This document shows positions 1 to 7,989 of a stretch of 64,000 bases of DNA, in pieces. The number at the start of each line of letters is the position of its first letter. Position 1 is the first letter of the stretch. The stretch covers positions 1,302,001 through 1,366,000 of the forward strand of contig OY970386.1 of the NCBI GenBank assembly GCA_963719465.1, read 5' to 3'. The position numbers and the translations under genes were made by a program. Source of the DNA: JALHUB01 sp963719465 (GTDB taxonomy: Bacteria; Chloroflexota; Dehalococcoidia; DSTF01; JALHUB01). A model generated the notes under the pieces. It saw only the letters and a program-made list of their open reading frames with translations. It made no database searches and was not told the origin of the DNA.

Positions 1-84
1 GCGGAAGTAGCCGCTGTCTTGGCTATAGGCGTCGTTGCGCTTGGCGGTGCCGGCTGGTATGCGAGGAGACGCTGGCCAAGGTAG
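1..84 (+). CDS. C-terminal end of a membrane-anchored surface protein (partial)
   Basis: The window opens inside a reading frame that starts at base 1 and stops at TAG 82-84. The 27 visible residues form a hydrophobic segment (VLAIGVVALGGAGW) followed by an arginine-rich tail (ARRRWPR). This is a C-terminal membrane anchor with a cytoplasmic basic stop. The tail closely resembles the end of the YVTN beta-propeller protein at 15924-17966 (hydrophobic stretch then IARRRWLR), so the missing body may be a similar secreted protein. The function cannot be judged from this fragment. Confidence 0.6.
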   Translation, partial: AEVAAVLAIGVVALGGAGWYARRRWPR

Positions 85-190
85 CTCGCATCCCTTGCCA
101 CACAGCGCGCCGCTGCTGAAGAAGGCAGCAGGCACGTGCCGCGTATCCGCGTATTCCTGTTGCGCAAGGCGGGCAGGCCGCTGCGCCGAA

Positions 191-1084
191 TCAGCGGCCT
201 TCCTGGCGGCGGCGGCGCTTGAGGAAGTCCTCTAGGTCCTTGATCAGCATCTCGCTGGGCGGCAGCGGCGGCAGATCGGCGTCCTCAGGCGGCTCGTCGG
301 CGGCGTCGGCGCGGCGCTCGAGCTCCTGCAGGTAGGAGGCGGCTTCCGGGTTCGTGCCGATGATCGCGGTGACCTGCTGCTCGAAGCGGTCCACCGCGCG
401 GTCGACGTCGCTGAGGTCGAGGCCGAGATTGAAGAGGGCGTCGACGGTGGCGAGGAGGGCGCGCGCGACTTTCGGGTTCTGGCTTATGCCCAGGTAGTGG
501 GGCACGCTGGCCCAGAGGCTTATCGCCGGGAGGTCCGCTACCTGGCAGGCGTCGTGGATGACGCCGGGAATGCCGGTCGGGCCCTGGTAGCGGGTGGCGC
601 CGACGCGGAGGGCGCGCAGCCGCTCCAGGAGCTGCGGGTCGGTGGCGAAGCCGATGAGCGGCACGTCGCGGGTGTGCGGAACGTCGCCGAGCATGGCGCC
701 GACGGTGACGATCATCCCGACGCCGCACTGCTGCGCGACGTCCATGATCTCGGCGGTGAAGGCGCGCCACTTGAGCTGCGGCTCTATGCCAACGAGCACG
801 ACGACGTCGCGTTCAAGCGCCGGGTCGACGTGGTAGAAGAAGGAGTTGGCCGGCCAGGTGAGGCTGCGCTGGTGGTCGGGGCCGACTGAGACGGTGGGCC
901 TGACGCTGGTGAAGTCGTAGAACTCCTCGGGATCGATATCGGCGAAGCGCTGGGCGGACCACTTTTCGACGAGGAGACGCGCGGCGGTGGTCGCGGACTC
1001 GGCGGCGTCGTTCCAGCCGGCGAAGGCGGCGACGAGCAGCGGGTTGCGCAGGGATGGTATCTGTTCGATGTGAGTGTAGGGCAT
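191..1084 (-). CDS. PAC2 family protein (proteasome-assembly-chaperone-like)
   Basis: 297 aa. The N-terminal pattern (IPSLRNPLLVAAFAGWNDA) and the later VVLVGIEPQLKW and VGAMLGDVPHTR segments are typical of the PAC2 family, known from archaea, actinobacteria and Chloroflexota. Family members are related to eukaryotic proteasome assembly chaperone 2, but the bacterial role is unsettled. The protein is cytosolic with no signal peptide. The C-terminus is acidic (about residues 262-280) and ends in a short basic tail (KRRRRQEGR). A TATACT -10-like hexamer lies about 18 bases upstream of the ATG on the coding strand. It appears to be monocistronic. Confidence 0.8.
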   Translation of the reverse strand: MPYTHIEQIPSLRNPLLVAAFAGWNDAAESATTAARLLVEKWSAQRFADIDPEEFYDFTSVRPTVSVGPDHQRSLTWPANSFFYHVDPALERDVVVLVGIEPQLKWRAFTAEIMDVAQQCGVGMIVTVGAMLGDVPHTRDVPLIGFATDPQLLERLRALRVGATRYQGPTGIPGVIHDACQVADLPAISLWASVPHYLGISQNPKVARALLATVDALFNLGLDLSDVDRAVDRFEQQVTAIIGTNPEAASYLQELERRADAADEPPEDADLPPLPPSEMLIKDLEDFLKRRRRQEGR

Positions 1085-1162
1085 GTTGGTTTCCGCAATG
1101 AGTATAGCACTGGAGCCTTGCTGACCTTAACCCCGCAAGGTCGGCGTTGAGGCTGGTCTTCG

Positions 1163-2476
1163 TCAGTTCTGGGGCCCGGCGGGAAAGCCGGCGTCCAGGT
1201 TCACTTGCGCGGCGCCGAGGATAGGCCCGCTCTTCCCCTGGAACACGACCATGTACTCGTCGGGCTCCCCCTGAGAGAGCTGGGGGACTGGCGTTCCCAT
1301 TTTCACGATGGCGTAAAAGGCGATGAGTCCGTTCGGAAGGCTGTCGTCTGAGACCTCCCAGTCCACGTTCAGCGCCGCATCGGAGAGCTGCGCATTTGAG
1401 ATGAACTCGCGCTCCAAGAGGTAATTGAGCGCTTCGTCTCGCATGCCGGCCGCTATCGGCTTGTCTGATAAGTCGCCCATGCAGGAATGGAGGTCAGGAT
1501 CGGCCGCCGTCATATAGAACGGCCCCCTTACTTCTGCTCCCGGCGGCAAGACGCTCTCGTCGTCCGACGTCGACACAAACAGCCGGTCGAGCCCCAGGGC
1601 GTCGAGCGCCGGATCAGGCGACGCAAGCAGGGGAGCGGCAATCGCGGGGGTTAGCGGCGTCGTGGCGGAGGGCAGCATCACCAGGAAGCCGCCCGACGTA
1701 TCCCGCTCGTCCAGAGGGCACCAGATGGCTTCGGGGGTAAGCGTGGGAAGAGCGTCGTTCAGACCGCTTCCGGACTCGATCCGTCCGTCTATCAGGTTCG
1801 CGATCCGCCAGTTCTCCTCGACACTCAGGTCCGGCGAGCCCATGGTGTTCAAGACGACGACCACCCTGCCGCGGCGAAAGACGGTCTCGAATGATGTCTG
1901 GAATATCGTCGGGTCAGGACCCATCGGTCGCTTCACCGTCAAGCTCTCCTCGCCAATGCTCGAAGGAATCTCCGTCACGCCGAGCTCCCAACCGCGCGTC
2001 TGTTCTTCCTGCTGCAAGAAGTACTTGTGCGCCTTGTCCGGGTTTGCGAGCACCGTGACCGGCGCGTACAGCTCGAAGATGCCGTGGTGCGAGGTGACGA
2101 ACGGGCCGTGGATGGGCGTGAAGGGCTGCGGGGTCTGGCCGGGGGCATGTAGGGTTTCGGGGTCGTAGCCGTCCGCCCGCGTCTGCGCGTCGATCTGCTC
2201 GCGTCCTTTGCCCGAGTAGGCTTCGTTTGTCAGAAAGCTGCTGAAGGAACAGGCCAGCTTATACGAAGGCCCACCGGTGTAGATACCTGTCGTGAAGGCA
2301 TCGCATGGCTCGAGGCCGCCGCCGCCGGTGAAGCCCGGCATATCATCCTCTGTCAGCACCGCCAGCGCCGCCAGCTTCTCGGAGGCCGTCGGTCCGGGAG
2401 GCGTAGAGCCACGAAAGGCGGCAAACAGGGCCGCCGACGCAACCGTCACCGCAATTACCGCGGCCAATCTCCACAT
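1163..2476 (-). CDS. Exported or membrane-anchored protein of unknown function
   Basis: 437 aa. Residues 1-25 form an N-terminal membrane segment or signal peptide (LAAVIAVTVASAALFAAF). A Pro/Ser/Thr stretch follows, then a large extracytoplasmic domain with several cysteines. I recognise no family. The gene stands alone between the PAC2 gene and the IS element and is transcribed leftward. A Gly-rich segment (TGGGGLEP) lies near residue 52. It was kept because the frame is long, codon use matches its neighbours, and the signal-type N-terminus is convincing. The function is unknown. Confidence 0.6.
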   Translation of the reverse strand: MWRLAAVIAVTVASAALFAAFRGSTPPGPTASEKLAALAVLTEDDMPGFTGGGGLEPCDAFTTGIYTGGPSYKLACSFSSFLTNEAYSGKGREQIDAQTRADGYDPETLHAPGQTPQPFTPIHGPFVTSHHGIFELYAPVTVLANPDKAHKYFLQQEEQTRGWELGVTEIPSSIGEESLTVKRPMGPDPTIFQTSFETVFRRGRVVVVLNTMGSPDLSVEENWRIANLIDGRIESGSGLNDALPTLTPEAIWCPLDERDTSGGFLVMLPSATTPLTPAIAAPLLASPDPALDALGLDRLFVSTSDDESVLPPGAEVRGPFYMTAADPDLHSCMGDLSDKPIAAGMRDEALNYLLEREFISNAQLSDAALNVDWEVSDDSLPNGLIAFYAIVKMGTPVPQLSQGEPDEYMVVFQGKSGPILGAAQVNLDAGFPAGPQN

Positions 2477-2630
2477 CGCCGTCTCCCTCCGTCCTCTAGG
2501 TGCCCTCCGAGCACCGATGAAGCGTGGACATGCTAGTCCGGTCCAACGCTTCTGTCAACGCAACGCCTCCGCTTGTAGAACGCTCCAGCCATTGGAAAAG
2601 TTCCCGACGCCACGTGTCCTGTCGCTTCAG

Positions 2631-3657
2631 TGTAGGGTTTCAGGAGATGTGGTAGATCCGGGCCTGAGGTAGACGCTCCTGAGCGTACACGAGCGGCGCG
2701 CTGTAGCCAAGAGCACTGTGCAGCCGTTTCTTGTTGTAGAAGCGCACATACGCCTGCAACCCCTTCTCCCACTCCAAGACCGTTCCCGCCAGAACGCCAT
2801 CCCAGAACTCCTCTCGCATCGTCCTCTGCACTCTCTCCACCTTGCCATTGAGATGAGGCGTCCTGGGTCTGATCCGGACGTGGCGAATGCCTCTTCGCCT
2901 CAGAAGGGCAGTGAGGTCGCCTGAGAATTCAGGGCCGTTATCAGTCTGGAGGCAGCGAATTGCGAACGGGATGGTCTCCAGGAGGCACGGCAGGGCTTTG
3001 CAGACAGCGGCGCAGGTGCGCCTGGAAAGAACCGTTGCGGCAAGAACGCGGCTGCAATCGTCGACCAGGGTCAGTTGGTAGCGACCCTCCGGCAGATAGA
3101 GCAGGTCCATCTGAGCCCGATCACCGGGGGAAGCTTTGGCGTAGTGCAGCCAGAGACGCTTAGGTTTACGGGGACAGGCAAGGAGGGCGCCGGCGCGACG
3201 GAGAACTCTGTAGACACTGGAAACGCTGCAGGTAATCAGCCCGGCCTTTGTCAGATACGCGTGGAGCCTCTTTACTCCGAAGCCGAATTTACGATGGGCG
3301 CCGCGGATGATGTCTAGAACATGCCCTGAAAGGGCCGTAGGCGAGCGGTGAGGCCTGCGGGAGCGGTCTGATAGCGCTCTCCTGTCGTGGCGTCGCCAGG
3401 CCGCCCACCAGCGAGAGAAGGTCGAATGGGGCACCTCTCCCGCCTGGCAAAAGATGCGGGCGCTGAGCCTGGGATACTGCCGACGCGCCTCCTCGAACGC
3501 AGCGATGTAGGCGGCTCTTGTCTGGATGGGCCAGGGTGTGCGAGCTTTGTGCATGTCGGGCCTCCTGTAGGTTATTGGGCTTCGTTTTCCGTTAGCCTAC
3601 AGCCCAGGCCCGACGTTATTCACCTCCCTTCTGTCTCACATCTCCTGAAACCCTACA
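2631..3657 (-). mobile_element. IS481-like insertion sequence, complete, with target duplication
   Basis: A 1027-bp element. The terminal inverted repeats are perfect over 21 bp (2631-2651 against 3637-3657, starting TGTAGGGTTTC). Immediately outside lie 15-bp direct repeats, GTCCTGTCGCTTCAG (2616-2630) and GTCCTGTCGCTTCGG (3658-3672). They differ at one base, as expected of a target-site duplication. The only gene is a DDE transposase on the minus strand. Intact ends and frame suggest a recent, possibly active insertion. It lies about 70 bp upstream of the selD start, between selD and whatever lay upstream. Confidence 0.93.
2640..3554 (-). CDS. IS481-family DDE transposase / integrase
   Basis: 304 aa. 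Residues 1-90 form a helix-turn-helix region (RIFCQAGEVPHSTFSRWWAAW). An HTH_29/IS481-type linker with LHAYLTKAGL and SSVYRVLRRAG follows. The rve-type catalytic core spans about residues 135-290. The acidic triad fits AQMDLLY (first Asp), CLQTDNGPEFSG (second Asp) and HLNGKVERVQRT (Glu). The C-terminus has the family pattern FYNKKRLHSALGYSAP. Start and stop lie just inside the inverted repeats. The length is normal for the family and nothing is broken, so it should be able to transpose its element. Confidence 0.93.
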   Translation of the reverse strand: MHKARTPWPIQTRAAYIAAFEEARRQYPRLSARIFCQAGEVPHSTFSRWWAAWRRHDRRALSDRSRRPHRSPTALSGHVLDIIRGAHRKFGFGVKRLHAYLTKAGLITCSVSSVYRVLRRAGALLACPRKPKRLWLHYAKASPGDRAQMDLLYLPEGRYQLTLVDDCSRVLAATVLSRRTCAAVCKALPCLLETIPFAIRCLQTDNGPEFSGDLTALLRRRGIRHVRIRPRTPHLNGKVERVQRTMREEFWDGVLAGTVLEWEKGLQAYVRFYNKKRLHSALGYSAPLVYAQERLPQARIYHIS

Positions 3658-3676
3658 GTCCTGTCGCTTCGGATAT

Positions 3677-3698
3677 TGAGCAAGGTATAATTTGCTCA
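3677..3698 (+). promoter_or_regulatory. selD -10 box inside an inverted repeat
   Basis: A perfect TATAAT (3686-3691) lies 52 bases upstream of the selD ATG. It is framed by a 7-bp inverted repeat, TGAGCAA-N8-TTGCTCA (3677-3683 and 3692-3698), so a protein binding the repeat would cover the -10 box. The matching -35 region (about 3662-3668) falls within the right-hand target duplication of the IS, so the insertion replaced sequence immediately upstream of the promoter. That this is an operator is inference. Confidence 0.5.
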
Positions 3699-3742
3699 GC
3701 GCGCCGGCCTTTCCGGCGTTCGACGCAAGAAAAGGAGCGACG

Positions 3743-4792
3743 ATGACGCGAGAAGAGGTCCGCCTGACCAGCCTCGCCTCGTGCGCGGGCTGAGCGGGCA
3801 AGGCGGGCATTGCCCTCCTGGCGCAGGTCCTGCGCCCGCTGGCCGAGACCTTCCACCCCGAAGAGCACCCCAACCTGCTCCTTGGGCTGGACGGTCTGGA
3901 CGACGCCGCCGTCTATCGCGTGAGCGAGGAGCTGGCGGTGGTGCTGACGCTTGACTTCTTCCCGCCGGTGGTCGACGACCCGTACACGTACGGCGCCATC
4001 GCCGCCGCGAACGCGATGAGCAACGTCTACGCGATGGGCGGCGAGGTGGTGCTGGCGCTGAACGTCGTCGGCTTTCCCGAGGACCTGCCGCCGAAGATCC
4101 TGTCGGAGATACTGCGAGGCGGCGCGGCTAAGGTCGCCGAGGGGGGCGGGGTGATCGCCGGCGGCCACACGATCTACGACGCCGAGCCGAAGTACGGCCT
4201 GTGCGTCATGGGCACGGTCCATCCGAATCGAATCGTCACGCGCGGCGGGGCCAAACCCGGCGACCTGCTCTACCTGACGAAGCCGCTCGGCACAGCCATC
4301 GTCCTCACCGCCGACGAGCGCGACCAGGCCGACCCCGCGCACGTCCGCGCGGCGATCGACAGCATGCTGATGCTCAACCGGCACGCCTCCCACGTCGCCT
4401 GCTCGTCCGGCGTCAACGCCATGTGCGACGTGACCGGATTCGGGCTCCTCGGCCACGGCTCGGAGATGGCGAAGGCGAGCGGCGTCGCGCTGGAGTTCGA
4501 AGCCGGTCTGCTGCCGCTGCTGCCGGGCGCTCTCGACTATGCGCGGGAAGGGATCGGCACCGGCGGCGGCGCCCGCAACCGCCAGGCACTCGACGGTACG
4601 GTCGTAATGGACGATAGTATCGAAGAGGCGATGGTGCAGATCCTGTTCGATCCGCAGACCTCCGGCGGCCTGCTCATCGCGGTCCCGGAGGATCGCGGGG
4701 CGCCGCTGGAGCAGCGAATGGCCGCAGACGGCCTCGGCTGCTGGCGGATCGGGAAGGCGGTCGGTGGATCAGGAGTGAGGGTGGTGCCATGA
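3743..4792 (+). CDS. selD: Selenide, water dikinase, itself a selenoprotein (in-frame UGA = Sec17)
   Basis: SelD makes selenophosphate from selenide and ATP, the selenium donor for selenocysteine. An ORF finder sees only the part after 3920, but the frame continues upstream through TGA 3791-3793 to ATG 3743, preceded by AGGAG. With that TGA read as selenocysteine the N-terminus is LTSLASCAG-U-AGKAG. Sec falls at residue 17 and the essential Lys at residue 20, the same positions as Cys17/Lys20 of E. coli SelD. Downstream come GLDGLDDAAVY, LDFFPPVVDDPYTYG, AAANAMSNVYAMGG and GGHTI, all SelD landmarks. The full length of 349 aa is normal. The stop overlaps the next ATG (ATGA, 4789-4792), so it is co-transcribed with the lipoprotein gene. 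Confidence 0.93.
3820..3836 (+). promoter_or_regulatory. Candidate bacterial SECIS hairpin for selD
   Basis: A 7-bp perfect stem, GGCGCAG / CTGCGCC, with loop GTC lies with its loop 34 nt after the UGA (3791-3793). That is within the 16-37 nt range described for bacterial SECIS elements. The apical GCAGGTC resembles what I recall of the E. coli fdhF SECIS apex (GCAGGUCUGC). A second hairpin (GGGCAA / TTGCCC, 3796-3815) sits closer to the UGA and could form the lower part of the structure. Confidence 0.6.
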
Positions 4793-5514
4793 GACGAAGC
4801 TTCCTCGGGACCGCGGCGCTGGCTGTGGCTGCCGCCTTGCTCGCTGCCTGTGGCGGCGGTGGTGGCTCTTCCAACAAGCCGGCTACAACAGGCCCGCTGC
4901 CACAGCCGGACGCAGTCCTCTCGAAGGCGGTCGACGCGTTCCAGTCATTGAAGACGTTCCACTTTCGCCTGGAGCACGATAACGGCGGCACCCAGATTCC
5001 GCCAGGCCTCACGCTCATCACCGCCGACGGCAACGTCATCGTGCCCGACCGCATGTCCGCCAAGCTGGACGCCAAGGCGGGACAGCAGACGGTCAACGTT
5101 CAGGTCATCGGCGTTGGCGATCAGGGCTGGATAACGAACCCGTTCAGCCGGCAGTGGCAGCCGCTGCCATCGGGGACGTCAATCAAGGACATCTTCGACC
5201 CGACGCAGGGCGTCAAAGCGATCGTCGGGGCCCTCCAGGACGCGAAGGTCACCGGCGAGGAGACGATCGACGGTACCGACTGCTATCGCCTCGAGGGCAC
5301 CGTGCCGTCTGAAGTCCTCCAGGCGGCGGCGCCGATCGCCAAGCCCGGCCTTACCGTCGGCATCACGGTGTGGATCGGCAAGGACGACTCGCTCATTCGC
5401 CAGGTCTACCTGGAAGGCCCGCTAAACCCCGATGAGCCTTCGAACATAGCGCGACGGCTCATGCTGTCGAAGTTCGGCGAAGACGTCAGCATCGAAGCGC
5501 CCGTAACTCAGTGA
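4789..5514 (+). CDS. LppX/LprAFG-like lipoprotein
   Basis: 241 aa. A signal peptide with a lipobox (LLAACGGG, Cys near residue 21) indicates a lipid-anchored exported protein. The body fits the LppX_LprAFG fold: a helical start (SKAVDAFQSLKTFHFRLEHD), DRMSAKLDAKAG, then TGEETIDGTDCYRLEGTVP and a late LTVGITVWIGKDDSLIRQV strand pair. Mycobacterial relatives carry lipids across the periplasm and are often encoded beside an MFS transporter, as here (5514-7016). It overlaps selD by four bases and the transporter by one base, so the three genes form one operon. The cargo is unknown. Confidence 0.82.
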   Translation: MRRSFLGTAALAVAAALLAACGGGGGSSNKPATTGPLPQPDAVLSKAVDAFQSLKTFHFRLEHDNGGTQIPPGLTLITADGNVIVPDRMSAKLDAKAGQQTVNVQVIGVGDQGWITNPFSRQWQPLPSGTSIKDIFDPTQGVKAIVGALQDAKVTGEETIDGTDCYRLEGTVPSEVLQAAAPIAKPGLTVGITVWIGKDDSLIRQVYLEGPLNPDEPSNIARRLMLSKFGEDVSIEAPVTQ

Positions 5515-7016
5515 TGTATTCCGAAAGCGAAACGCCGGCCATAGAGCGTCCCGCTCTCGCGCGGCCGCTGGCGATCCCGACCAACTGGCTGCTGATCGCC
5601 GTCGGTTTCGCCGTCTTCCTCGGCGCCATGGACCAGACTGTCGTCGTCACGCTCCTGAAGCCGATCATGGACGGCGTCAACGTCCCCGTTGACCAGTTCT
5701 ACCGCACGGCCTGGATCGTTAACGGCTATATCCTCGGCTACGTCGTCGCGATGCCGCTGATGGGTCGCGTCGCCAACGTCTACGGCCACCGGCGCATGTT
5801 CCTGGTTGCCCTCGGCATCTTCGTCGTCGGCTCGCTCTGGGTTTCCGTCTGTCAGACCCTTAACATGCTCATTGCCGCCCGCGCGCTGCAGGCCCTTGGC
5901 GCCGGGACGCTCGTTCCCGTCTCGATGGCCATCGTCGCCGAGCACGTCCCGCCGGAGCGACGCGTCCTCAGCTTCGGGCTGCTCGGAGCGGCCGCTGAGG
6001 GCGGCGGCCTGCTCGGCCCGCTCTGGGGCGGCAGCCTGGTGCAACTCCTTGGCTGGCGGGGCCACTTCTGGGTCAACGTCCTGCTCGTCATCCCCATTGC
6101 CATCGTCGTCCTGAAGTCCCCACCCGACCACGACCGTCGCAAGACGTCCGTCGACTTCCTGGGCGGCCTGCTCCTCGCCGGCGCTCTGACGACGCTCGCC
6201 GTCGCCCTCACCGACGACCCCGTCGCCGCGCGACCGGTCTGGCTGACCGTATCGCTCTACCTGTCGGCCGTCCTCTTCTTCGCCGCCTTCGTCTGGCGCG
6301 AGCGCGTGGCCCAAACGCCGATGCTGGCGCTTTCGCTGTTCCGCTCCGTCGCCTTTGCCGCCGGCAACTTCACGCACATGCTGATGGGCGGCGGCCTGAT
6401 CGTCGCCATGGTATCGGTGCCGGTGTTCACCATCGCCGTGCTGGGCGGCTCCTACTTCCACGGCGGCCTGAACCTCATGCGCCTGACCGTCATGCTGCCG
6501 ATAGGCGCCATCGCCGGCGGCTATCTGGGCGGCTGGCTGGGCTACCAGCGGACCGCCGCGGTCGGCATGGCAATCAGTGCGCTGGGCTTCTTCCTCATGC
6601 ACCTGTGGAGCGCGAACATCGCCGATCCCCTGTTCACGCTGAACCTCATGCTGACGGGCCTCGGCTTCGGGCTGGTGATTGCGCCGATAAGCGCGGCCGT
6701 CGTCAACTCCGTCGCCGAGAGCGAGCGCGCGACCGCCTCCGCCCTGCTGACGGTGATGCGACTCGTCGGGATGCTGATCGGCGTGGCGCTCTTAACCTCG
6801 CGCGGCCTGGGGCACTTCTACCAGCTTGCCGGCGGCGTCCCTCTGAACGACCCGAACTACAAGACGGACCTCTCGGGTCTGGAGGTGAGCACTTTTAGCA
6901 GCACCTTCCTCTGGGCGGCGGGCGTCTGCCTGGCGGCGACCATACCGGCGCTGCTGATTGGACGGGGCGTGGCGCGTCGCTTCAAGTGGACGGAGATCTG
7001 GCGCGCGCCTCACTAG
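5514..7016 (+). CDS. MFS transporter, DHA2 / EmrB-QacA type
   Basis: 500 aa with about 14 hydrophobic segments, the size and topology of the DHA2 drug:H+ antiporter group. The N-terminal motif (FLGAMDQTVVVTLLKPIM, about residues 26-44) is the DHA2 signature and GRVANVYGHRRMF is the loop 2-3 motif. ATG 5514 was chosen because it overlaps the lipoprotein stop (TGATG); an in-frame GTG lies just before it. Pairing with an LppX-like lipoprotein recalls the mycobacterial Rv1410c-LprG pair, which exports lipids. A near-identical copy of its last 96 bases sits at 47059-47154. Confidence 0.88.
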   Translation: MYSESETPAIERPALARPLAIPTNWLLIAVGFAVFLGAMDQTVVVTLLKPIMDGVNVPVDQFYRTAWIVNGYILGYVVAMPLMGRVANVYGHRRMFLVALGIFVVGSLWVSVCQTLNMLIAARALQALGAGTLVPVSMAIVAEHVPPERRVLSFGLLGAAAEGGGLLGPLWGGSLVQLLGWRGHFWVNVLLVIPIAIVVLKSPPDHDRRKTSVDFLGGLLLAGALTTLAVALTDDPVAARPVWLTVSLYLSAVLFFAAFVWRERVAQTPMLALSLFRSVAFAAGNFTHMLMGGGLIVAMVSVPVFTIAVLGGSYFHGGLNLMRLTVMLPIGAIAGGYLGGWLGYQRTAAVGMAISALGFFLMHLWSANIADPLFTLNLMLTGLGFGLVIAPISAAVVNSVAESERATASALLTVMRLVGMLIGVALLTSRGLGHFYQLAGGVPLNDPNYKTDLSGLEVSTFSSTFLWAAGVCLAATIPALLIGRGVARRFKWTEIWRAPH

Positions 7017-7047
7017 CGCTGAGATTTGATACAGGGCACGGCGCCAA

Positions 7048-7902
7048 ATGAACGGATCGGCAAACGACCCTGAAATCCGCGAACGGATTGCCCTGAGCAT
7101 ATGGAAGGGGCTGGTGGACGCATCCGTCGCGCTGATGGAGGGCTCTGAAATTGCTCAAAGGTTCGACGTCGCCTTCGATAGCGACTACCGTCTACGCCTC
7201 CGTTTCATTTCCAGACTCAAGCAGATCTGCGAAGGTGATCGCCGCGGCGTTAAGTACGTTCAGATCGTGATCAATCGAATACTCAGGGCATTTGACGTCC
7301 TCCCCGCAGCAAAGAAGCGCACAGCGGACGCCACGTTGGCCCAGCTAGCGGTCCTCCTACCGGAAAAGAAGCGGCTTCTCGTCCTAACACAGTTGGTTAC
7401 GGATGAAAGAACAACACGCCGGCTGTCAGCCTACAAGGCTATCAAAGACATCGGCGATCGTCGTCTCGAATCCGCGGTGGTTCAGTCATACGCCAAATAC
7501 GGAGACGAGGAAGCATTGATTACGCTCTTGCGCATCGGCGGAGACGTTTCCGAGGCGGGAAATGATGTCGCGAAAACAATATCGAACCTAAGCGAACGGT
7601 ATCATCAAGCGCTGGCGATTCAGAGAATCTTGGTTCGAGACGAGAGGCTGGCTCTGTCACTGGCGGAGGAGTTCCCGATGGCATTCATCTGGGCAGCCAG
7701 CCGCGCCGGCTACTTCCCGGCAAAGCCGTTCGTCATGACTGGCTTCACCGAGGCTCTAAATAGGGCACGCGCGTGTACTACCTCAATCGCTCTTTTTGAG
7801 GCATCGCGAGAGCTGCCCCTGTTCGTCTGGGCCCTAGGTAAACTTGGGGCTGTCGCCGAGCTTAACGAATTGGCGCGCGAATACAATATCACGTTCCCTT
7901 GA
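7048..7902 (+). CDS. Helical-repeat protein of unknown function
   Basis: 284 aa with no signal peptide or membrane segment. Almost entirely helical, with repeating Leu/Ala spacing such as LAQLAVLLPEKKRLLVLTQL and LSAYKAIKDIGDRRLESAVV that resembles HEAT-type repeats. The C-terminal third (ASRELPLFVWALGKLGAVAEL) continues the pattern. Base composition and codon use are visibly lower in GC than the neighbours (AAA, AAT and TCA codons are common), which suggests acquisition by transfer. It starts 31 bp after the transporter stop. No known function. Confidence 0.6.
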   Translation: MNGSANDPEIRERIALSIWKGLVDASVALMEGSEIAQRFDVAFDSDYRLRLRFISRLKQICEGDRRGVKYVQIVINRILRAFDVLPAAKKRTADATLAQLAVLLPEKKRLLVLTQLVTDERTTRRLSAYKAIKDIGDRRLESAVVQSYAKYGDEEALITLLRIGGDVSEAGNDVAKTISNLSERYHQALAIQRILVRDERLALSLAEEFPMAFIWAASRAGYFPAKPFVMTGFTEALNRARACTTSIALFEASRELPLFVWALGKLGAVAELNELAREYNITFP

Positions 7903-7922
7903 TTTGAACTCAGACTTCCACA

Positions 7923-7970
7923 CTACATAGCCCGCAGGAGGGCGATGCGCTTCTCGATCGGCGGGTGCGT
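7923..7970 (-). pseudogene. Detached 3' end of an htpX-like gene
   Basis: Read on the minus strand these 48 bases encode THPPIEKRIALLRAM and a stop. This is exactly the last 15 residues of the HtpX protease at 42830-43762. DNA identity is about 43 of 48, so the source may be a paralog or an older copy. There is no frame or start upstream of it. Nineteen bases further upstream (in its own sense) lies a CTGAGGG palindrome. See the finding on palindromes and gene tails. Confidence 0.75.
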
Positions 7971-7989
7971 CCGGAAGGAACAAACAGTT

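Noticed and set aside
3796..3815. The hairpin next to the selD UGA as the sole SECIS
   Set aside because: Its loop begins only 9 nt after the UGA, too close for a bacterial SECIS apex; the 3820-3836 hairpin fits better.
3653..4456. A 267-aa minus-strand gene opposite selD
   Set aside because: It is the high-GC shadow of selD, with no recognisable motif and runs across the promoter and target duplication.
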